DNA of 6,045 nucleotides from Promethearchaeota archaeon (GTDB lineage Archaea; Asgardarchaeota; Lokiarchaeia; Sigyniarchaeales; SOKP01). The position numbers were made by a program, and so were the translations under genes. The notes under the pieces were generated by a model. The model saw only the letters and a program-made list of their open reading frames with translations, searched no databases and had not been told where the DNA came from. Every line of letters begins with the position of its first letter. Position 1 is the stretch's first letter. Positions 1-4,825 of the stretch are shown here, in pieces. The DNA lies in the NCBI GenBank assembly GCA_019058135.1, contig JAHLWE010000407.1, forward strand, positions 1 to 6,045, written 5' to 3'.

Positions 1-16
1 CCCAATCCTTCTTCAT
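1..16 (-). CDS. Possible 5' end of a downstream gene (edge fragment)
   Basis: Reading leftward, an ATG (complement of 14-16) opens MKKDW and runs off the left edge. It lies 12 bases beyond the stop codon of the zinc-finger gene, so it could be the next gene of the same leftward transcript. Only five codons are visible, there is no Shine-Dalgarno motif in the short gap, and nothing can be said about function. It may equally be a chance ATG. Confidence 0.22.
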
Positions 17-28
17 AAAACCAAAAAA

Positions 29-421
29 TCACACCACATCATCGTCATCCTTAACGGACCCCCAAAGATCTAGGTTTTTAGGAAACTGCCGCGACTTGGC
101 CATGAGTCTCTGTTTTAGGAAAAATCCAATTTCCGGTCCATGTAAATCCGTTAACCAAAAGTCAATTGTAATTTTTTTAAGGTATTTCTTTTTAGATTTC
201 TTTGGTTTTTCAACTTTCTCCTTTTTAGCTTTTGTCTTTCCACTGGTTTCTCCTAATATTTTTTCCTCGATATAGGATTCTAAATCTTCTTCTTTTTTCT
301 TCCTAACTGACTTCTTCTTTTCATAATCTGGGTTGAGTCTACAATAAGGTAGATGTGAATTCAATCTCCTATATTGCCTCCCGCAATAAGGACATTTTTC
401 AAGTTCTATAGATTTAGACAT
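29..421 (-). CDS. Small C2HC zinc-finger protein with lysine-rich tail
   Basis: A 130-residue protein starting MSKSIELEKCPYCGRQYRR. Residues 10-27 form one compact zinc finger, C10-x2-C13-x9-H23-x3-C27, of the C2HC type. It is followed by a long charged segment (about 34-95) rich in Lys and Glu with runs such as KKK and KPKKSKKK, and the protein ends in an acidic DDDD stretch. The composition suggests nucleic-acid or protein binding in the cytoplasm, but the partner is unknown; the basic segment may be disordered. The start at 421 is preferred because the same frame extends upstream only as a hydrophobic, AT-driven stretch that would overlap the beginning of chorismate synthase on the other strand. 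A TATA palindrome about 29 bases upstream also fits a leaderless start here. The gene is divergent from aroC. The zinc finger is clear; the function is not assigned. Confidence 0.8.
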   Translation of the reverse strand: MSKSIELEKCPYCGRQYRRLNSHLPYCRLNPDYEKKKSVRKKKEEDLESYIEEKILGETSGKTKAKKEKVEKPKKSKKKYLKKITIDFWLTDLHGPEIGFFLKQRLMAKSRQFPKNLDLWGSVKDDDDVV

Positions 422-442
422 AACTAAATATAATCCAATAAT

Positions 443-456
443 TATATTTAAATATA
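443..456. promoter_or_regulatory. Shared bidirectional TATA box (perfect palindrome)
   Basis: TATATTTAAATATA is its own reverse complement. Its centre lies about 29 bases from the ATG of the leftward zinc-finger gene and about 30 bases from the ATG of rightward aroC, in a spacer of only 58 bases. Archaeal TATA boxes sit about 26 bases before the transcription start, so one TBP site could serve both genes and give leaderless or near-leaderless mRNAs in both directions. The sequence and spacing are seen directly; dual use is inferred. Confidence 0.65.
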
Positions 457-479
457 TAAGATATGTATTAATAAAAAAT

Positions 480-1583
480 ATGGTTGGAAATTCTTTAGGA
501 ACACTCTTTAAAATCATTTCTTTTGGGGAAAGTCATGGGGAAGTAATTGGTGTAATTATAGATGGCTGTCCTGCTGGACTTAAGATAGATATAGATTTAA
601 TTCAAAAAGAGTTGAATAGAAGGCGCCCTGGTCAAATAGCTTTATCTACACCTCGTTCTGAAGAAGATAAAGTTAAAATCCTTTCAGGAATATTTAATAA
701 TTTTACGACCGGAGCACCTATTTGCTTAATCATTGAAAATAAAGATGTAGATTCTTCTAAATATGAGAAAATTAAGAATATATTGAGACCATCTCATGCA
801 GATTTTTCTAGATTGATGCGATATGGTGAGTTTGCAGATTATCGTGGTGGTGGGCGATTTTCTGGAAGAATAACCGCGGGATTTGTAATGGCGGGAGCCA
901 TAGCAAAACAAATATTATCTTTAAATAATATTGAAATTATCGCTTATACTAGAGAAATTGGTGGAATTATTGATGATAAAGATTATGATTTTAAAAAGAA
1001 AAAAAATCTTCGTGATAAATCCGAAGTAGGGGTGTTGAATAGTGATAATTCTCAGAAAATCAGTGAATTAATCCTTCAAATGAAAGAGGAAAAGAATTCA
1101 GTAGGAGGTATTGTAAAATGTATCGTGGATAATTTTCCTGCCGGAGTAGGTGATCCAATTTTCAATAATCTCCAATCTGATATAAGTAAAGCAATATTTT
1201 CAATTCCAGCTGTCAAAGGAATTGAATTTGGAGCTGGTTTTAAAGCCGCAAGAATGAAAGGTTCGGAGCACAATGATCCATGGATAATTAAAGATGGGAA
1301 AATAAAAACCTCTAAAAATGATGCAGGTGGAATAATTGGGGGGATATCAACCGGAATGCCTATTGAATTTAATGTATGTTTTAAACCGACAGCATCAATC
1401 TCCAAATCGCAAAAGACGATTGATATTAAGCTGATGGAAGAGACAGAACTGATAATCGAAGGAAGGCATGATCCATGCATTGTCCCTCGAGCTATCCCTG
1501 TTATAGAGGCTATGACTGCAGTTGTTTTATTGGATCATCTTTTGATGGCTCAAAAAATTCCGCTTGTCCTTGAAGAGAAATAA
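480..1583 (+). CDS. aroC: Chorismate synthase
   Basis: Last step of the shikimate pathway: converts 5-enolpyruvylshikimate-3-phosphate to chorismate with loss of phosphate, using reduced FMN as a non-consumed cofactor. It acts in the cytoplasm as a tetramer in characterised members. At 367 residues it has normal family length. Family landmarks are in order: start MVGNSLGTLFKIISFGESHG with the GESHG motif at 16-20 (active-site His19); RRRPGQ at 48-52; RPSHADFS at 103-110 (second conserved His106); YRGGGRFSGRITAG at 121-134; and the C-terminal GRHDPCIVPRAIPVIEAM at 328-345. All conserved positions I can check are present, so it should be active. The start at 480 matches the family N-terminus and sits about 30 bases after the TATA palindrome, with no Shine-Dalgarno site. 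No other aromatic-pathway gene is adjacent, unlike organisms with an aro cluster. Confidence 0.98.
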   Translation: MVGNSLGTLFKIISFGESHGEVIGVIIDGCPAGLKIDIDLIQKELNRRRPGQIALSTPRSEEDKVKILSGIFNNFTTGAPICLIIENKDVDSSKYEKIKNILRPSHADFSRLMRYGEFADYRGGGRFSGRITAGFVMAGAIAKQILSLNNIEIIAYTREIGGIIDDKDYDFKKKKNLRDKSEVGVLNSDNSQKISELILQMKEEKNSVGGIVKCIVDNFPAGVGDPIFNNLQSDISKAIFSIPAVKGIEFGAGFKAARMKGSEHNDPWIIKDGKIKTSKNDAGGIIGGISTGMPIEFNVCFKPTASISKSQKTIDIKLMEETELIIEGRHDPCIVPRAIPVIEAMTAVVLLDHLLMAQKIPLVLEEK

Positions 1584-1606
1584 TTATCCATTAAGTGGAA
1601 AATTAT
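1580..1606 (+). repeat. Imperfect inverted repeat at the aroC stop codon
   Basis: ATAATTATCCA (1580-1590) and TGGAAAATTAT (1596-1606) pair at 10 of 11 positions around a 5-base loop. The left arm includes the aroC stop codon. No T-run follows, so this is not a typical archaeal T-tract terminator. It could be a 3'-end stem that stabilises the message, or chance pairing in AT-rich DNA. The next gene has its own TATA-like box just downstream. Confidence 0.35.
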
Positions 1607-1633
1607 AAAATTATAAATATAGTTTAAAAATAA

Positions 1634-1640
1634 TTTAAAT
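1634..1640 (+). promoter_or_regulatory. TATA-like box of the 75-residue TPR/MIT-like gene
   Basis: TTTAAAT in an A/T tract centred about 29 bases before the ATG at 1666. The region before the ATG has no Shine-Dalgarno motif, consistent with a leaderless transcript starting just ahead of the ATG. The AT-richness of the spacer lowers certainty. Confidence 0.45.
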
Positions 1641-1665
1641 AAGAAAAAACTATTAACTTTAAACA

Positions 1666-1893
1666 ATGCCGATAGAGGATACTTCATCGCAATTTATTGA
1701 ATTTTATAAGAAAAAAGCAAGAAATTTAGTTGAAATAGCAATGAATCATTATAAAAATAGAGAATTAAAAAAGTCTTGCGAGTTATTAAGTCAAGCATAT
1801 ACTTTCTATAAGAAAGCTGGTGAATCAGATAATGCAGAGCAAGTGAAAAAAAGGTTCGAAGAAATTAAAGCCGAATTAAAGAGTGGCATATAA
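1666..1893 (+). CDS. Small helical protein, single TPR-like or MIT-like unit
   Basis: A 75-residue, wholly helical protein. Helix 1 (about 8-29, ending ARNLVEIAMNHYKNRELKKS) and helix 2 (about 33-50, SCELLSQAYTFYKKAGES) make a TPR-like hairpin, and a third charged helix follows (about 54-73, NAEQVKKRFEEIKAELKSGI). Three helices in about 75 residues with an A-x2-Y-like packing pattern is also the size and shape of an MIT domain, which in eukaryotes binds ESCRT-III tails. The TPR reading is the safer one. The gene lies 82 bases after aroC with its own TATA-like box and converges on the RNase gene (8-base gap between stops). It shares its style with the larger repeat protein at 3112. The coding call is good; the function is unknown. 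Confidence 0.8.
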   Translation: MPIEDTSSQFIEFYKKKARNLVEIAMNHYKNRELKKSCELLSQAYTFYKKAGESDNAEQVKKRFEEIKAELKSGI

Positions 1894-1898
1894 AAAAA
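1892..1898 (-). terminator. Short T-tract just after the Mut7-C stop codon
   Basis: On the leftward strand a run of seven T begins three bases after the stop codon at 1902-1904, as expected for an archaeal poly-U termination signal. It overlaps the stop codon region of the convergent gene on the other strand, so the two transcripts probably overlap at their 3' ends. Confidence 0.35.
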
Positions 1899-1901
1899 CC
1901 T

Positions 1902-2390
1902 TCAATCTATTTCTATCTTTTTAATTTTAAGCAAAATATCTTCTATATGAGTTCCATACCAATATATCTTATTGCAAGTACGGTTTGAACATCGAAAAAA
2001 TTCATTTATATGATTATAAGTTCCTTCATTCACTAAATCTTTTACATCTTCTTTATTCTCTATTCTAAATAATGTATGATTACAAACAGAACATCTTGCT
2101 TTTTCGGCTTTATACTCAAAATCGTTTTTAAATCTGATTTTAATCTGTTTTAAATATTCATATACATTTTCTCCCTCTAGAAATAAACTATTTGGAGCGA
2201 CTTTTCTGCTCAATAACTTATCTTTTGTAAGAATTATTCTTTTTTCTCCATTTGCAAATTTAACGAGTTCCTCATCAGGAACGGGAATATTATTACTATT
2301 TTCCAAATCTTTAGCGAAAACCGTATCATATCCAAATATCCTTAAAAAGCGAGTTAGCCTACCTAGCATAAGGTCAGTAAGAAATTTCAT
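1902..2390 (-). CDS. Mut7-C family RNase (PIN-like, zinc ribbon)
   Basis: A 162-residue protein of normal length for stand-alone Mut7-C proteins (the C-terminal domain of Mut-7, a PIN-like nuclease fused to a zinc ribbon). Start MKFLTDLMLGRLTRFLRIFG matches the family, with the catalytic-type Asp6 followed by GRLTRFLRIFGYDT (10-23). Acidic residues follow at D39-E40-E41 and in RIILTKDKLLSRK (51-63, Asp57), which are typical metal-binding positions. The C-terminal half carries a zinc ribbon: C100-x2-C103 and C134-x4-C139, then IYWYGTH (142-148), the usual family ending. It probably cuts or processes RNA using divalent metal; the target is unknown. It is monocistronic, convergent with the small helical protein and facing the relic zone upstream. 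Assignment is from motif order; I could not check it by profile search. Confidence 0.92.
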   Translation of the reverse strand: MKFLTDLMLGRLTRFLRIFGYDTVFAKDLENSNNIPVPDEELVKFANGEKRIILTKDKLLSRKVAPNSLFLEGENVYEYLKQIKIRFKNDFEYKAEKARCSVCNHTLFRIENKEDVKDLVNEGTYNHINEFFRCSNRTCNKIYWYGTHIEDILLKIKKIEID

Positions 2391-2436
2391 AGAACTATTA
2401 TTTTAAACTTTTTTGTGAAAATTTTCTCATTATGGG

Positions 2437-2444
2437 ATATAAAT
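2437..2444 (-). promoter_or_regulatory. Candidate TATA box for the Mut7-C gene
   Basis: Read leftward the bases are ATTTATATC-like, about 50 bases before the ATG at 2390, implying a leader of roughly 24 bases. No box lies at the leaderless distance, so this gene seems to differ from its neighbours. No Shine-Dalgarno motif is evident in the would-be leader. A perfect 16-base palindrome, AATTTTAATTAAAATT (2449-2464), lies just upstream and could be an operator or simply AT-rich chance. Confidence 0.3.
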
Positions 2445-2524
2445 CTGAAATTTTAATTAAAATTATACCTTAAAACAATCATTAATTATAGATTGTAAAA
2501 AAGTTGACTATAATGTCCCAAAAT

Positions 2525-2806
2525 TTATGGAATGAAGTCACGAAAACAATTATAAAAGCTGTGTTCTTTATCGAATAGTTCTGCAGAATTCTCAATCAAT
2601 TGAATATTAGAAGTTTGGATAATTTGATGAGTATATGGAACTCCCAATCTATCCAAAGATCTTAAAAATCGCTTAACATTACCGTGAACCGTCTCAGGAA
2701 TGATGTCTATTTTAAAAATTTTTAGACCTGTGGTCCAATATCCCTTCCGATTGAAAATAAAAAGCGTGTCCGAATTATTATTTCTAATTCTGAAATTAAA
2801 AAGGAT
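2525..2806 (-). pseudogene. Orphan C-terminal-open fragment of an unrecognised protein
   Basis: Ninety-three sense codons on the leftward strand with no ATG anywhere, bounded upstream by a stop (complement of 2807-2809). The translation is strongly protein-like rather than random: it contains TLFIFNRKGYWTTGLKIFKI, then IPETVHGNVKRFLRSLDRLG, then VPYTHQIIQT, and ends in FRDFIP. The beta-strand, amphipathic helix, beta-strand pattern is that of a folded alpha/beta domain. I do not recognise the family with confidence; a weak guess is the N-terminal region of a large HerA/VirB4-like ATPase. Lack of a start codon or promoter, and the short length, argue that it is a remnant of a longer gene. A non-ATG start cannot be fully excluded. 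Confidence 0.5.
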
Positions 2807-2923
2807 TTAAAAAAACCTTTTTTTGATTTTGAAGCATTTACAGAGGCAGTTCTTTCTGCGCTCTTAATTGAAGATAAGTCTAATCTGTTAAAATATTCTG
2901 GAAAGAAACAGAATTATTACTAA
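2726..2923 (+). pseudogene. Possible second coding fragment, start missing
   Basis: An open stretch of 65 sense codons on the rightward strand, ending at a TAA (2921-2923) and preceded by a TAG (2723-2725), with no ATG. It reads KKRVRIIISNSEIKKDLKKP and then FFDFEAFTEAVLSALLIEDK, which look like a strand followed by helices. The first third (to 2806) overlaps the leftward fragment in exact codon register, where one reading may be only a mirror of the other. The part after 2806 stands on its own. Family not recognised; it could be the end of a degraded gene or a chance open frame. Confidence 0.3.
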
Positions 2924-2971
2924 TTAAAAAGACATAAATATTTGTATAATTATAATTATATTAAAAAAAAT

Positions 2972-3067
2972 CGGAAATGAGAAATTAAAGAGATCTAAGA
3001 TATTCTTGAAAACAAAAACTTTCAATTTATAATTTTATATGGTAGAAGGAGAATAAGGTAAAGTAAA
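2972..3067 (+). pseudogene. Relic of the N-terminus of an archaeal P-loop ATPase
   Basis: Reading from 2972 gives RK*EIKEI*DILENKNFQFIILYGRRRI, with two in-frame stops (TGA 2978-2980, TAA 2996-2998), each one base change from a GAA or GAG glutamate codon. Proteins of the archaeal ATPase family (Arch_ATPase, STAND-like AAA+ NTPases) typically begin with a RE-x-E-rich helix, then a hydrophobic strand and YGRRRxGKT, the Walker A motif. Here FIILYGRRRI is intact. The reading frame must then slip by one base to reach GK (3057-3062). After that the sequence dissolves into the promoter of the next gene. So the first 30 or so residues survive and the rest is gone. Recognition rests on this short but distinctive motif. 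Confidence 0.6.
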
Positions 3068-3082
3068 ATACAGATCTTTTAA

Positions 3083-3089
3083 TTTTATA
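3083..3089 (+). promoter_or_regulatory. TATA-like box of the SNAP-like repeat gene
   Basis: TTTTATA is centred 26 bases before the ATG at 3112, the archaeal distance for a leaderless mRNA. It is preceded by an A/T tract and lies directly after the ATPase relic. This spacing supports 3112, not the TTG at 3103, as the start. Confidence 0.5.
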
Positions 3090-3111
3090 GAAAATTTTTG
3101 AGTTGCATAAT

Positions 3112-3909
3112 ATGGCAGAAGAATGTAAATCATATGAAAAAAAAGCCAGAGATTTAGAAAAGAAAGATCTCACTTCAGCAATTTCAGCATACAAACAAGC
3201 TGCCATTTGTTATAATAAATATGGCAAAACTAAAAATTGTAATAGCTGTTTGGAAAAAGCGGCAAAAATTTTAAGAGATAATGCAAAATTAATTGATGAA
3301 CCAAATAGTGCTTTAGACGTATACAAACAATCAGCAAACCTTTATATTCAAATTGGGAAGAAAACAGGGTCTGAAAAGGTTTTGTCTGAAGCTTACAAAA
3401 AATTTATAGATTCTAGCAAAAATTTAACAGCAGAAGCTAGAAAGATTGAAGACCCCGAAGTAGCGGAACAAAAATTATCAATTGCTGCAGATTACGCCAA
3501 GAAAGGCTATGATGAAGAACTTAGTAATAGTTGTTGGATCGATTGTGCTGAGAAGTTTAGAAAAAAAGCCGCTAGCATTGAAAATCCGAGGGCCGCATTT
3601 GAGGTTTATAAGCAGGCTATCCAAAATTATAAAAAAGGTTCTGACGAAGATTCTGTAAATAAAATTCTCATAGAAGCTGGTGAAGTGTTTTATAAAAAAG
3701 GAACAGAGATTGAGAAGTCCAAGAAAGACTTAGTGCTGGCAATAGATAATTATGTTCAAGCCAAAATAATTTTTAGAGTTGCTAAAAATGAAGAAAAAAT
3801 GGAAATTCTCTCAAGTAAAGTAACTGAGTTATGTGAATTTATTGGAATGGATCTAGAATACATTACTATGTTTTTGGAAGCTAAAGATTTAAAAGAAATT
3901 ACGATCTAA
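3112..3909 (+). CDS. SNAP/TPR-like helical repeat protein
   Basis: A 265-residue, entirely helical protein built from about five repeats of 44-51 residues. Anchor points are YKQA (27-30), YKQS (71-74), LSIA (122-125), YKQA (166-169) and YVQA (214-217). Several units open with an acidic-Pro linker (IDEP, IEDP, IENP), continue with A-x3-YKQA-x3-Y-x-K-G, and end in an L-x-EA/KA-x2-F helix. Repeats longer than the 34-residue TPR, with Ala/Tyr packing, resemble the helical hairpins of SNAP adaptor proteins, which link SNARE complexes to an AAA+ ATPase in eukaryotes. Asgard archaea encode some vesicle-trafficking homologues, so this link is attractive but unproven. There is no signal peptide or membrane segment, so it is probably a cytoplasmic scaffold. 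ATG 3112 is chosen over the upstream TTG because of the TATA spacing. It stands alone between relic zones. Confidence 0.85.
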   Translation: MAEECKSYEKKARDLEKKDLTSAISAYKQAAICYNKYGKTKNCNSCLEKAAKILRDNAKLIDEPNSALDVYKQSANLYIQIGKKTGSEKVLSEAYKKFIDSSKNLTAEARKIEDPEVAEQKLSIAADYAKKGYDEELSNSCWIDCAEKFRKKAASIENPRAAFEVYKQAIQNYKKGSDEDSVNKILIEAGEVFYKKGTEIEKSKKDLVLAIDNYVQAKIIFRVAKNEEKMEILSSKVTELCEFIGMDLEYITMFLEAKDLKEITI

Positions 3910-4275
3910 AAGAAATATAAAAACACCTAAAGAAACCCCATATAAAACACATAAAAATAATAGAGCAATAAAATACAATCAGTATATGCCTGTGAGTAAT
4001 TTTTATATGCTTATTCAAATTTTACTATATCTCCTATTTATTAATATTAGGTATCAGAGTTTTACTATTGAAATAATCAATAAAATGATGGAGATTATTA
4101 AATCCATACATTAAATATAAAATGAGTATTTTTAAAGGAAAAAAGTCTTAAATAAAATTCCTTTTTTTTGATTTTTTTTTTCTTGAAGTTTTAATTAAAA
4201 TCATTTTCTAGCTTTTTTTATTTAAAAATTGAATCACTGTATTAGTGAATATGAATTAAATATCTTTGATTCTAG
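3910..4275. other. Noncoding stretch after the SNAP-like gene
   Basis: No credible open frame on either strand, no tRNA-like or ribosomal signal, and stop codons are dense in all frames. It contains T-runs on the rightward strand (T8 at 4162-4169, T10 at 4172-4181, T7 at 4213-4219), a very AT-rich composition, and a tiny stem of TCACT (4234-4238) with AGTGA (4244-4248). Probably a 3' flank and degraded intergenic DNA. Confidence 0.6.
4162..4181 (+). terminator. Archaeal T-tract terminator
   Basis: Eight T, then GA, then ten T on the rightward strand. Runs of this length are the strongest termination signal known in archaea and need no hairpin. It lies about 250 bases beyond the SNAP-like gene, so the 3' untranslated region would be long unless an earlier weak T-run is used. 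Confidence 0.5.
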
Positions 4276-4586
4276 TCTAAATTTAAACGACAATATAAAA
4301 AATCGAGTAATTCACAATTAAATTTTCTAAAGTCATTTGAGACGATTTTAAGAGAGTTGTTTGTATCTTTACCGGAAATAAAAAATATTTCTGTTTCTTC
4401 AGCGGAAGGATAAATTATTATCAATTACCCGATAATGAATTTATAGAAGAAGTAGAAAGGAATCATGTGGAGAGTGGAAGTGGAGAATGGTTTTATAATA
4501 CATATTTAAATGATTTAGAGAAAATAGTAAAGGATGCAATAAATCAACTAATAGGTTCTAATAAACAAAATTTAAAAAATCTTTGA
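4276..4586 (+). pseudogene. Frameshifted relic of an unrecognised small protein
   Basis: Two protein-like segments meet end to end in different frames. The first (4276-4410, no ATG) reads FLKSFETILRELFVSLPEIK then NISVSSAEG and hits a TAA at 4411-4413. The second, from 4410 in the next frame, continues INYYQLPDNEFIEEVERNH, then SGSGEWFYNTYLNDLEKIVK and DAINQLIGSN, to a TGA at 4584-4586. Loss of one base within the GGA codon at 4408-4410 explains the break, so this was probably one gene of at least 100 residues. The first segment has the helix-strand-AEG pattern that opens Roadblock/LC7 domains, which are abundant in Asgard archaea, but the second half does not clearly fit. I do not assign a family. 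No promoter or start codon is visible. Confidence 0.5.
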
Positions 4587-4620
4587 AATTTTTCTATTTA
4601 TTTCTTCATCACTAAATTTT

Positions 4621-4791
4621 AGAAAATGTCCAATGGAAACGATTTCCTTAATAGATAATATTGCGAAAATTAATAATGAAAAATGTATTGGATGTGGGGT
4701 TTGTGCTCATCATTGTCCTCAAGAAGCAATAAAGTTAGAGTATAATAAAAGAGATGTTTTTATTCCTCCTAAAAAAATTGTAACCAATTAA
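4621..4791 (+). pseudogene. C-terminal stub of a 2[4Fe-4S] ferredoxin-like protein
   Basis: The frame reads RKCPMETISLIDNIAKI, then EKCIGCGVCAHHCPQEAIKL, then a short tail ending IPPKKIVTN. The full C-x2-C-x2-C-x3-C-P motif of one 4Fe-4S cluster is present (codons between 4684 and 4719). The preceding Cys-Pro (4627-4632) looks like the last cysteine of a first cluster whose other cysteines are missing. That cysteine lies before the only ATG (4633), so a 52-residue single-cluster protein from that ATG is formally possible but would start in mid-domain. Upstream the frame stays open to 4576 with no ferredoxin-like sequence. Intact relatives are electron carriers or electron-transfer subunits. 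No TATA box sits 26 bases before 4633. Most likely a remnant; a small live ferredoxin is the alternative. Confidence 0.65.
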
Positions 4792-4802
4792 TATTGTAAA
4801 TT

Positions 4803-4810
4803 AAAAAAAA
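4803..4810 (-). terminator. T8 terminator of the TrmB/PLD-like gene
   Basis: Leftward, a run of eight T begins 16 bases past the stop codon at 4826-4828, a well-placed archaeal poly-U termination signal. It lies between this gene and the convergent ferredoxin stub. Confidence 0.55.
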
Positions 4811-4825
4811 TAAATCCCTTTTATT

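Noticed and set aside
422..517. Upstream extension of the zinc-finger gene to an ATG at 517
   Set aside because: It would add a hydrophobic, AT-derived segment overlapping the start of aroC and swallow the TATA palindrome; the start at 421 has the right promoter spacing.
726..911. Leftward open frame of 61 codons inside aroC
   Set aside because: Shadow of a well-conserved gene, with no recognisable motif or promoter.
1076..1480. Leftward open frame of 134 codons inside aroC
   Set aside because: Antisense mirror of aroC; its Ile/Pro/Ser-rich translation is what the complementary strand of this gene produces.
3103..3111. TTG start giving three extra residues to the SNAP-like protein
   Set aside because: ATG at 3112 is a better codon and is 26 bases from the TATA-like box.
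4083..4135. Possible C/D box guide RNA (TGATG near 4086)
   Set aside because: No D box (CTGA) at a suitable distance and no C'/D' pair, so the C-box-like bases are probably chance.
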